64,000 bases of DNA from CAZSDW01 sp964605705 (GTDB lineage: Bacteria; Fidelibacterota; UBA2242), in NCBI GenBank assembly GCA_964605705.1, contig CAZSDW010000002.1, positions 83,457-147,456 of the forward strand. Direction: 5' to 3'. The notes under the pieces were generated by a model. The model had not been told where the DNA came from, ran no database searches, and saw only the letters and a list, made by a program, of their open reading frames with translations. Position 1 is the stretch's first letter. Each line of letters starts with the position of its first letter. Shown here piece by piece: positions 1 through 7,429 of the stretch. The position numbers were made by a program, and so were the translations under genes.

Positions 1-806
1 TCAAAGCTTGTTCCGAATATATCAGACTGATCCATATTTAATTTTTTCCTGATAATTGGAATAAACTCTTTGTTTATTTCATATCCAATTGAACTTCTTC
101 CGGTATTTAATGCTGCCAGGGAAGTAGTCCCACTACCCAGAAAAGGATCGAGGACGATATCGCCGACAAAGGAAAACATTCTCAATAAGCGCCGTGGTAA
201 TTCCTCAGGAAACATTGCTATATGTCCATCTTGTTTCGCACCTCCGAAATTCCAGTGTCCTGAAAAGTAGTTATTCCATTCCTCCTTGGTTAATCTGGAT
301 AATTCCTTATTTTCACGGCTTGGTTTTTTGGATGTTCCCAATTTTTTAAAAATTAGAATAAATTCATAATCAATTTTTAGGATTCCATTCCTTGGAAAGG
401 GGAAGCTGCCCATTATTGTCGCTCCGCCGCTTGTGTTGGTAGTAGTCACTTTTTGCCAGATAATAGCTCCCATATAGTCGAATCCAATACTTTCACAGAA
501 TTTTATAATTTCGGTTCTGATTGGAATGACTTTGTATCTACCATAGTAAATCGACCTTGCGAATTGGTCTCCAATATTGATGCAGAGTCGGCAACCATTA
601 TCTAAAACACGATAACATTCTTTCCATACAAGGTTTAAATTATTTATATAATTTTCGTAAGTATCGTTGTAACCTATTTGTCGTTTAGTACCATAGTCCT
701 TTAATTGCCAATACGGAGGAGAAGTAATTACTAAATGTACTGATTTTTCGGGCAATTCTGCCATTTGTCGGCTATCGCCGTTGATTATTTTATGATGGGT
801 TTTCAC
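1..806 (-). CDS. DNA methyltransferase, beta-class (N4-cytosine type likely), C-terminus cut by window edge
   Basis: Transfers a methyl group from S-adenosylmethionine to DNA. The reading frame runs off the left edge, so only about 268 residues are seen. The catalytic motif TSPPYW lies near the N-terminus and the AdoMet-binding motif DPFLGSGTT near the C-terminus; this catalytic-first order is the beta class, and an SPPY motif usually goes with N4-cytosine methylation. The chosen start is a GTG at 806; an in-frame TTG six bases upstream is equally possible and neither has a clear Shine-Dalgarno. No restriction endonuclease is visible inside the window, so it may be an orphan enzyme or its partner may lie to the left. 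The family is confident; the base specificity is inference. Confidence 0.85.
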   Translation of the reverse strand, partial: MKTHHKIINGDSRQMAELPEKSVHLVITSPPYWQLKDYGTKRQIGYNDTYENYINNLNLVWKECYRVLDNGCRLCINIGDQFARSIYYGRYKVIPIRTEIIKFCESIGFDYMGAIIWQKVTTTNTSGGATIMGSFPFPRNGILKIDYEFILIFKKLGTSKKPSRENKELSRLTKEEWNNYFSGHWNFGGAKQDGHIAMFPEELPRRLLRMFSFVGDIVLDPFLGSGTTSLAALNTGRSSIGYEINKEFIPIIRKKLNMDQSDIFGTSF

Positions 807-913
807 GTTCAAAATTTAGCTTCGTACTTAGATTGTATTTTTAATATAATGAAATTCGAAATGATTCACAACAGTCGCTGTGCTCTCTCATAATGACTGG
901 AAATTTTGGATTT

Positions 914-985
914 GGAACCTTTAGAAGGATAACAATAAATTTGCAGTTTGTCAGAAAATCGGTCAAATATCCTTCTGAAGGTTCC
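914..985. repeat. Inverted repeat downstream of the DUF2804 gene
   Basis: An 18-base arm at 914-931 (GGAACCTTTAGAAGGATA) is matched in inverse at 968-985 with one mismatch, leaving a 36-base loop. Each arm contains the AACCTT-n-GAAGG core seen again at 7200 and 10451. It sits just after the stop of the minus-strand DUF2804 gene, so it could act as a transcript-end hairpin or be a remnant of a short mobile repeat. Confidence 0.6.
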
Positions 986-1001
986 CCGTTAGTTTATATT
1001 C

Positions 1002-2024
1002 CTACCACCGGTTCATGACCTTTTCCGCAAAGCCGAGGAAATCGCTCATGATGATTTCCTTTCCGTCATCCAGAATTGCTTTTCCGGAAAACCTGCCAAT
1101 GACCTGGTGCTGATCGGATTGCAGAAACAGCAGGTTGGTGTTGGAATGACGATCAAGAATGGGCTGAAAATCCATCTCAAAGCGGCTGTCATTGCTGCTG
1201 AAAGTCCAGGATTTCAGGTAGCTGTCGGCGGGAATGTGAAATTCCACCTGGTCGAGTTTATGGACCTTACCATTGAAGAATAGCAGGTTTTCGGTGGCTC
1301 TCGACGTATCGCCGAAGCCGTAACCGATATTGAAGCCGAAAAGATCATTGCCGACTTTTCCTGAAGCGGAGCCCCAGTACCAGGTGTTATTATAAGTCCA
1401 GACGCCGCGTCCCCAGTCGAGCACACCGAAGGATTTCCGCGGATCGAAAGGTATTGTTCGGTCACCGAGCGTCAACTTACCTTCGGCAGGCATGCAGTTA
1501 ACTTTCTGGTTATAGTAAAAGGCGTGCTTATTTTTCGGAAAGGGCGTTGCTATGACCATAGTTTCATAACGATCCGGTTGATTTAGCCGGATATTCGCCT
1601 CCAGTGTCTGCTTATCTTTGAAGTTCCTGAAGGCAACTTCGATAAGCCGCTCTTCTTTCTTCCTGATAAATTTCATCGAAACGGTTTTGTTTTCAAAAAG
1701 GACATCGCCGGTTTTTGATGATACGGGCATCTTGAATTTTCCCAAGGGGAATAGGGTAATCAGGTCTTTGGATATCTCTTCCGGTTTCTCAAAATCAAAG
1801 ACTGTGGCAGCAATGAATCCCATATAACCATTATCAGCGATGGTAAAGGACACTCCGGCATTATCCGAAAGAATACAGTAGTAATCCCATTCCTTGATTT
1901 TAAATCTGGGTGCTTTTATATCATTCCGGCTATACTCAAGAATTAGATCTCTCGACCAGCCGGGATTGTTCGGAACGCCATCGGAATTGAGCAGTCGTGC
2001 GGGAGAGATAATTTCAGTTTGCAT
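1002..2024 (-). CDS. DUF2804 family protein
   Basis: A 340-residue cytosolic protein resembling the DUF2804 family, whose function is not established. The diagnostic parts are an N-terminal segment on a GWSRD core (about residues 22-26), a WDYY motif at about 46-49, and the FGVLDWGRGVWTY..WYWGSASG region in the middle, all typical of the family. No signal peptide or membrane segment is seen. The frame is open nine codons further upstream, but the ATG at 2024 has an AAAGAGG ribosome site at good spacing while the upstream ATG at 2051 has none, so 2024 is chosen. It stands alone between a methyltransferase and a divergent membrane gene, so context gives no function. Confidence 0.75.
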   Translation of the reverse strand: MQTEIISPARLLNSDGVPNNPGWSRDLILEYSRNDIKAPRFKIKEWDYYCILSDNAGVSFTIADNGYMGFIAATVFDFEKPEEISKDLITLFPLGKFKMPVSSKTGDVLFENKTVSMKFIRKKEERLIEVAFRNFKDKQTLEANIRLNQPDRYETMVIATPFPKNKHAFYYNQKVNCMPAEGKLTLGDRTIPFDPRKSFGVLDWGRGVWTYNNTWYWGSASGKVGNDLFGFNIGYGFGDTSRATENLLFFNGKVHKLDQVEFHIPADSYLKSWTFSSNDSRFEMDFQPILDRHSNTNLLFLQSDQHQVIGRFSGKAILDDGKEIIMSDFLGFAEKVMNRW

Positions 2025-2191
2025 AGTGCCTCTTTTTCTATTTATAGCCATCTGGAGTCAAATATTCATCAGAAAGGAATGAATGTCAATGATTTTGCAC
2101 GTGAATAATTGTAATTACTTTAGATGCAAATAAATCAGAAATTGTTTAAGTTTGAATTGTTAAAAGATTATAACAAGGAGAGAGGATTGCT

Positions 2192-2422
2192 ATGGAAAAT
2201 AGCCTGAAGTTCAAACTGATTATTGGGCTGGTCATTGCCGCGCTGGTTGTCGTTTTTATCGTACAGAATGTTGCCGTCGTTGACATTAAATTTTTATTCT
2301 GGAAACTGTCTATGTCCCGGTCTTTAATGATGTTTTTCCTGGTCATTATCGGGATGATCGCCGGCTGGTTCTTAAAAGGAGCAGCTGTTCGCCGGAAGAA
2401 TGAGCATCTTGATAATTCATAA
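2192..2422 (+). CDS. LapA/DUF1049-type small membrane protein
   Basis: A 76-residue inner-membrane protein with two hydrophobic helices (about residues 8-27 and 43-62) separated by a short loop containing FLFWKLSMS, and a basic cytoplasmic tail. This layout, with QNxxxVxxxFLFW in the loop, is that of the LapA (DUF1049) family, involved in lipopolysaccharide assembly control in E. coli; its role elsewhere is unclear. A strong AAGGAGAGAGG ribosome site lies seven bases before the ATG. It is followed after 26 bases by a transporter gene, probably in one transcript. Confidence 0.75.
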   Translation: MENSLKFKLIIGLVIAALVVVFIVQNVAVVDIKFLFWKLSMSRSLMMFFLVIIGMIAGWFLKGAAVRRKNEHLDNS

Positions 2423-2448
2423 GGGATATTCCGTAGAAGGATAATAAT

Positions 2449-3819
2449 TTGAAAGCAGTACTTCTAAGCATTGTTCTTGCGTTGATATATGGATTGTGTT
2501 ATCTCGCTGGTCTTGATTTTTTACATACCTGGGTGACGCTGGTTTTTTCCGGATCAATTCTGGGAACCCTGCTGTTCTGGGATTTGCGGCTCAGCTTCAT
2601 GTTTATCGGCAGCGCCTTACTGTTTCTCGGTGGAAATGTCGATCTGGGGCATTTTATTCAGTATGCCTCCTTCGATGTTATCCTCTTTCTGGTCGGGATG
2701 ATGATTGTTGTCGCGATGGTAAAAAATTCCGGAATATTTCATTTAACTCTGCAACATCTCATGCGACTTCCGAAAATGAACGGATTATTTCTATTCGTTA
2801 TTATACTGGGTACCGGAGCGCTTCTTTCGGCATTAATGGGAGAGATTGCGTCAACCCTGATCCTGATAGTAATTATTTTTGATATTTGTGCTCAACTCGA
2901 TTTAGATCCGATTCCGCTGGTCATTGCCTCGGTTGTCACCACTAATATTGGATCAGCCGCAACGCTTTTAGGTAATCCGGTCGGCGTTTTGATTGCGCTC
3001 AGGGCAAATCTGTCGTTTGTGGATTTTTTAACCCATGCCCTTCCGGTAACGTTAATCGTTTTGTTAATTACGATTGCCATATTATTCATGTGGTTTAGAA
3101 AATATGTCAAGGAATTGTCTATAAAATTAGTGGACCAACGATCCCGGTTGGTTTCCATGCCAATGACCGAAATTGATCGGGATTCGATTGCCAGCCTGAT
3201 TGTTTTTGGGATTACGATTCTTGCGATTTCGATCCATTCGGTTTTGGAAAGATGGTTGCATGTTGCGGATAATGACCTGCTGATAATGATCCCTGTTTGT
3301 GCCGCCGGAGTTGTGATGGCAATACGCAAAGAGCAGGTTCACCAGTATATCGAAAAAGAAGTTGAATGGACATCATTACTGTTTTTCATTTTTCTGTTTG
3401 CCGAAACCGGTGTGCTGCAGGCTTCTGGACTGGCGGATAAAGTTGGGCAGGGGATATTAAACATTGCAGGAGAATCGACCCGCTTATTGCAGGGAATCAC
3501 CCTCGTCGCGACCGGTCTCCTCTCCAGCGTGCTGGATAATACAGTAGTTGTTGCAACATTTATTCCCTTGGTAAAAGGCATGGGTGATGCCGGAATTCAA
3601 ATCGGTTCGTTGTGGTGGTGTATCCTGTTTGGCGCCTGTATCGGAGGTAATATCACCACCATTGGTTCAGCCGCCAATATTGTCGCAATCGGATTACTGG
3701 AAAAGGAAAAGAAATTGACCATACCATTCATGAAGTGGTTGTGGATCGGTTTGCTGACCGGCTTCATCGGATTTCTGGTCAGTTTCGGTGCGGTCTTACT
3801 CTTTCCGGTATTTCGATAG
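2449..3819 (+). CDS. SLC13/ArsB/NhaD-type transporter
   Basis: A 456-residue polytopic inner-membrane transporter with about eleven hydrophobic helices. It carries the two re-entrant signatures of the ion transporter superfamily: NIGSAATLLGNPVG near residue 167 in the first half and GGNITTIGSAANIV near residue 400 in the second, plus the VLDNTVVVATFIPL stretch typical of the ArsB/NhaD branch. The substrate (arsenite, sodium/proton or a carboxylate) cannot be decided from sequence; no arsR, arsC or arsA is nearby, which argues against a dedicated arsenic operon. It starts at TTG behind an AGAAGG site. It follows the LapA-like gene closely. Confidence 0.8.
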   Translation: MKAVLLSIVLALIYGLCYLAGLDFLHTWVTLVFSGSILGTLLFWDLRLSFMFIGSALLFLGGNVDLGHFIQYASFDVILFLVGMMIVVAMVKNSGIFHLTLQHLMRLPKMNGLFLFVIILGTGALLSALMGEIASTLILIVIIFDICAQLDLDPIPLVIASVVTTNIGSAATLLGNPVGVLIALRANLSFVDFLTHALPVTLIVLLITIAILFMWFRKYVKELSIKLVDQRSRLVSMPMTEIDRDSIASLIVFGITILAISIHSVLERWLHVADNDLLIMIPVCAAGVVMAIRKEQVHQYIEKEVEWTSLLFFIFLFAETGVLQASGLADKVGQGILNIAGESTRLLQGITLVATGLLSSVLDNTVVVATFIPLVKGMGDAGIQIGSLWWCILFGACIGGNITTIGSAANIVAIGLLEKEKKLTIPFMKWLWIGLLTGFIGFLVSFGAVLLFPVFR

Positions 3820-3877
3820 TTATTGCCGGGTATTGAGCATACCGGAGAGGATAAAGTTTATTAATGAGGAGCTTCTT

Positions 3878-4342
3878 ATGATTAAAAAACATTTGCATTT
3901 CGGCATAATGTTCGGTTTAATCTGTATAATTTGTGTGCAATTTTCCTGTGATCGGAGGGAGTCTGGCGCTGCTCAGAAAAATGAGGAAAAATTTTTCGCT
4001 CTAACCCATTTTCTGAATGAAAATATTGATGAGGGGATTGTGTTTGTTTCCATGGATGGAATGATTCAGGAGGCGAATCAGAAATATCTTGATCTCATCG
4101 GCTATCCATTGGAAGAAGCCCGTCAATTGACCTACGAGCAGATTACACCGGAAAAGTGGCATGCCATGGAAAATGACCTGAGAATCAACCAGGTCATGAA
4201 ACGCGGCTTCTGTGATGTTTATGAAAAGGAATATATCCGTATGGATGATTCGCTTGTATCGATCATGACCCAAGCCTGGCTGATTAAAGATGAAGCCGGA
4301 AATCCCTGGCGCTTGATGGGAATTATCCGTCAAATTGATTGA
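3878..4342 (+). CDS. Small PAS-domain protein with N-terminal export or membrane segment
   Basis: A 154-residue protein made of a hydrophobic N-terminal segment (about residues 8-24, ending in QFSC) followed by a single PAS fold. PAS hallmarks are visible: EGIVFVSMDGMIQEANQ near the start of the fold, YLDLIGYPLEEA, and the closing IKDEAGNPWRLMGIIRQI. There is no kinase, cyclase or other output domain. The cysteine after the hydrophobic stretch may be lipidated, but the lipobox (VQFSC) is poor, so a membrane anchor is the alternative. The start at 3878 follows a GAGGAG site; the frame is open upstream but overlaps the transporter end. It precedes a convincing lipoprotein by 33 bases. Confidence 0.7.
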   Translation: MIKKHLHFGIMFGLICIICVQFSCDRRESGAAQKNEEKFFALTHFLNENIDEGIVFVSMDGMIQEANQKYLDLIGYPLEEARQLTYEQITPEKWHAMENDLRINQVMKRGFCDVYEKEYIRMDDSLVSIMTQAWLIKDEAGNPWRLMGIIRQID

Positions 4343-4375
4343 TAATAAGCTCGATTCGGTTTCAGTTATATTTTG

Positions 4376-5551
4376 ATGAAGAAGATTTTCCCGTATTTTG
4401 GAGTACTTGTATTTTTTCTGTCCGGTTGCGCCCCGACCATTAAAGAATTTCGTTACAATGAAAATATTCATGCCTATGAGGCGACGACCCAAAAGAAATC
4501 AGTATCCTCCAAAAACTGGTTTGTTCTCCGGCAGGGCACGGATCGGAAAAAGGTGGATAATTATGAAATTGCCGAAGCGCTGGTTGGCAATTATAATGGA
4601 TCTTTTTTTCGGGATATTATAAATATCAGCCTGCACGGCAACCAGTTGCCGCCGATTGCCAAACCTTATTTATCCGGGAAAATATATTTCAAGGCAATTG
4701 ATTTGTATAAACAGCGAAATTATCCCGCTGCGCTCCATGAATTCAGAAAAGCATTATGGTCCTATAATGATCTGAATTATATCTCCGATGTCAATTACCT
4801 GATGGGATTATGTTCGAAAAATTCGGGAGATTTGGAATCGGCGGAATTTTACTTTCAGCAGTTTATGGATTATTCAGAAAGCATCTGCCCTAAAACCTTC
4901 AATCTTGATTATCAAAATAGCCAGAACTTTGATACGCTGCTTATAAAGGCAGAAATCCCGGAGGATCACTTTTCCTGTCACTACGATCGACCGGCTTTAT
5001 ACCAGCATTATTTTCCCGGTTATATCAGCCCTTATGGAAATCGAATAAATATTGGATTGCGGATTGGCTATATTTATCCGGGAAAAACTGTCGGACTGAT
5101 TGAACTGCGTAGTATTTTATGGAAAGACCTGCAGTACCGATTCGGGATGGGTAATATTTATCAATACTTGCGAGTTGACTATCAATTTTATAAAAATTCC
5201 GATAATACGGTTGGCATTTTACCATTTGTCGAATTTTCATCACAAGACGTCACTTTTGATGATGGTAATAAAATTGTCTTTTATCAGGTCAATCCGGGGA
5301 TCGAGATCGGATACTTTCCGTACCCTCGTCTGGGATTATACGGCGGCGCCCGTTATTATCGCTGGAACGAGGAGAACAAATATTCCGAATTGAACGAAAG
5401 TGGTTCGTATCAGGTGTGGAATAATAATGAACTGTTTGCCGGCGCGGGTATTTTCCTCCTGGACCATTTCGGGCTGCTTATTGAACTGACCCATCGGGGT
5501 GATATTCACATGGGAATTTATATGAGTGGGGGACAGTTCTGGTTTCGATAA
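4376..5551 (+). CDS. Lipoprotein with TPR-like segment and barrel-like C-terminus
   Basis: A 391-residue envelope protein of unknown function. The signal peptide ends in a good lipobox (LSGC, Cys18). Residues about 100-165 contain helical repeats of the tetratricopeptide type (YPAALHEFRKAL, LESAEFYFQQFM). From about residue 205 the sequence switches to alternating aromatic and polar strands (INIGLRIGYIYPGK, LGLYGGARYYRW) and ends in FWFR, which suggests an outer-membrane or beta-sheet domain. ATG 4376 is preferred over an overlapping TTG at 4373. Combination of lipid anchor, TPR and barrel-like C-terminus is not a named family known to me; the PAS protein just upstream may be functionally linked. 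Confidence 0.6.
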   Translation: MKKIFPYFGVLVFFLSGCAPTIKEFRYNENIHAYEATTQKKSVSSKNWFVLRQGTDRKKVDNYEIAEALVGNYNGSFFRDIINISLHGNQLPPIAKPYLSGKIYFKAIDLYKQRNYPAALHEFRKALWSYNDLNYISDVNYLMGLCSKNSGDLESAEFYFQQFMDYSESICPKTFNLDYQNSQNFDTLLIKAEIPEDHFSCHYDRPALYQHYFPGYISPYGNRINIGLRIGYIYPGKTVGLIELRSILWKDLQYRFGMGNIYQYLRVDYQFYKNSDNTVGILPFVEFSSQDVTFDDGNKIVFYQVNPGIEIGYFPYPRLGLYGGARYYRWNEENKYSELNESGSYQVWNNNELFAGAGIFLLDHFGLLIELTHRGDIHMGIYMSGGQFWFR

Positions 5552-5584
5552 ACGATGAGATTTCGAATTAACTGAGAGTCTGGC

Positions 5585-5935
5585 ATGAAAAATAAAGGAA
5601 TTGTTTATTCGACCGATCAGGGCAGAATGTGTCCCGATTGTGGTCGCCCGAAGGACCAATGTGATTGCCGGCAGAGTCACTCCGTGCAAATTGGTAATGG
5701 AATCGTTCGAATCAGCCGGGAAACCAAAGGTCGTAAGGGTAAAGGCGTAACATTGATCACCGGAATTCCGATGAACGAAATAGAGTTAAAATTTCTGGCA
5801 AAGGAGCTGAAAATCAAATGTGGTTCCGGTGGAACCGTCAAAAATGGTATCATCGAAATTCAGGGCGATCAGCGGGACAAACTGGTCGAAGAATTACAGG
5901 TTAGAGGCTGGACTGTTAAGCAGGTTGGAGGATAG
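5585..5935 (+). CDS. yciH: SUI1/eIF1-like translation factor YciH
   Basis: A 116-residue protein of the bacterial YciH/SUI1 family, related to eukaryotic initiation factor eIF1, thought to influence start-site or initiator discrimination on the ribosome. The N-terminus has a zinc-knuckle-like CPDCGRPKDQCDC; the C-terminal half has the SUI1 core with KGVTLITGIP, LKIKCGSGGTVKNGIIEIQG and a closing RGWTVKQVGG. The length is that of the family. It stands between the lipoprotein gene and a secreted protein gene, 33 bases after the former. Confidence 0.9.
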   Translation: MKNKGIVYSTDQGRMCPDCGRPKDQCDCRQSHSVQIGNGIVRISRETKGRKGKGVTLITGIPMNEIELKFLAKELKIKCGSGGTVKNGIIEIQGDQRDKLVEELQVRGWTVKQVGG

Positions 5936-6073
5936 TGTTTTCAGAAAAGACTCCCAAAGGATTTTCCAAAAAAGTCTTGTTTGACAAACCTGGAGAAGAT
6001 TATCGGAACTTGACAATAATCCTAAAGCATATTAGTTTTTCGAGTTAATAAAAATTATTCAAGGAGGAAATCC

Positions 6074-7192
6074 ATGAAACGGTATGATAACATTTTTTTA
6101 TTGTTCTGTTTGTTGATGATCACGGCTGGAATACTTCACGCTGAAAATTTGCAGGTCAGTTTTATCAATCTGACCCACGGCAGTCGTATCCCGGAATGTC
6201 AAAATAAACTTATCAGACTCAACGCATCTGTCGATAGCAGCAGTATTGATAAAATTGAGGTTTATGCAAGTGGGAGTCGGGTGTTCACAGCCCGGAGTGA
6301 ACCCTGGGAAGGTGAATGGGCTAATCCGCTCTCCGGATATTACCAGGTCTGGGCAAGAGTGGAAGATGTAAACGATAATGTGGCTTTTTCCGATACTATT
6401 GGTGTTGTTGTTGGCGATTTGATTGATGGCGATCTTATCTTGAATGGTACGTTCAATTGTGCCTCCAGATATTGGAATAAACAGGATAACGCCGGTGCAT
6501 CGAGTACAATGACCAGGGTGGAAGATGCTGAAATAGCCGAAGGTGCGGCAATGTTAATAGATATCATTAATCCCGGAACGGAAGACTGGCATGTTCAACT
6601 GCTTCAGAATTTTCCAATTGATTCGGGACATATCTACGAAATCTCCTTTGTGGCTGAAACCGCCGGGAGCCGGGATATCCAATATGTTTTCCAGGAAAAT
6701 ACCGGTGAATACACCTTTCACAGAGGGGAGCAGGTTACATTAACCGGGAATGGCTTTTATGGGCCCTATACCTGGGAATGTAATGTTACCGATCCGAATT
6801 GTGCGTTTCGATTTTATCTCGGTAACAGTACGGCTTATGTTTATTTTGATGATATTTCAATCATTGATCTATCCGTAGAATTTCCGGACGAGGCATCGGC
6901 AATAAAAGCTGAAGCTATCAAAGCCGATAAATATCAACTCGGATTGAAAAACTATCCCAATCCATTCAATCCATTTACTACTATTGCCTATGAACTACCG
7001 GTTAAATCCAATGTCACCCTGGCTGTCTATGACATTACAGGTCAATTAGTTGAGACGCTAGTGAGTCGTTACCAGAATTCAGGACAGCATTTTATCCAAT
7101 GGGATGGCACCGATTACAGCTCCGGTGTTTATTTATATCAGATTGAGACAGCTGATTTTCGTCAGGTCAAAAAGATGATTTTGATGAAATAG
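6074..7192 (+). CDS. Secreted protein with CBM-like domain and FlgD-like sorting domain
   Basis: A 372-residue exported protein. A signal peptide spans about residues 1-23. Residues about 28-110 look like an Ig-like domain (VSFINLTHGSRI, VEVYASG-type strands); residues about 118-270 resemble a CBM4/9-type jelly roll (LILNGTFNCASRYW, VYFDDISIID), which in related proteins binds polysaccharide. The last 80 residues are the FlgD-like sorting domain, beginning with LKNYPNPFNPFTTIAYELP and ending VKKMILMK, which in FCB bacteria is linked to type IX-like secretion or surface attachment. GGAGG at proper spacing supports the start. A weak TTGACA lies at 6010-6015 without a convincing -10. Confidence 0.8.
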   Translation: MKRYDNIFLLFCLLMITAGILHAENLQVSFINLTHGSRIPECQNKLIRLNASVDSSSIDKIEVYASGSRVFTARSEPWEGEWANPLSGYYQVWARVEDVNDNVAFSDTIGVVVGDLIDGDLILNGTFNCASRYWNKQDNAGASSTMTRVEDAEIAEGAAMLIDIINPGTEDWHVQLLQNFPIDSGHIYEISFVAETAGSRDIQYVFQENTGEYTFHRGEQVTLTGNGFYGPYTWECNVTDPNCAFRFYLGNSTAYVYFDDISIIDLSVEFPDEASAIKAEAIKADKYQLGLKNYPNPFNPFTTIAYELPVKSNVTLAVYDITGQLVETLVSRYQNSGQHFIQWDGTDYSSGVYLYQIETADFRQVKKMILMK

Positions 7193-7199
7193 GTTTTCA

Positions 7200-7213
7200 A
7201 ACCTTGCGAAGGT
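7200..7213 (+). repeat. Short near-palindromic repeat, left copy (AACCTTGCGAAGGT)
   Basis: AACCTTGCGAAGGT begins seven bases after the stop of the sorted protein gene. The same 13-base core is present in inverted orientation at 10451-10464. Together they bracket the GH2 gene and two gene fragments. Confidence 0.7.
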
Positions 7214-7221
7214 AGAACTTC

Positions 7222-7302
7222 GTGCTTATACTGAAGCCGGAAATTAATCCGGATCAACCGGTTATTTATGAAGGCGATCAGATTGTGTTATCCCGTCCAT
7301 AA
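7222..7302 (+). pseudogene. Possible 3'-terminal remnant of an unidentified gene
   Basis: A 26-codon stretch reads LKPEINPDQPVIYEGDQIVL followed by SRP and a stop. Its composition looks like real protein, but it has no plausible start and begins immediately inside the left repeat, with a stop codon (7213-7215) made by the repeat itself. It is best explained as the C-terminal tail of a gene cut at the repeat. The parent family is not recognised. Confidence 0.35.
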
Positions 7303-7429
7303 ATGTTTAAGTTATTTAGTCATTTTCAACGGAAAAATATTGATAAAAATATTTACAAGAATTCCATGCTTAATTTGATGCTGGTTATTCCGGTGCTAAC
7401 AATGTCAAACTAACAGAAATAATTTTATT

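Noticed and set aside
6010..6038. Promoter before the CBM-like secreted protein
   Set aside because: TTGACA is perfect but no acceptable -10 box lies at 16-18 bases.
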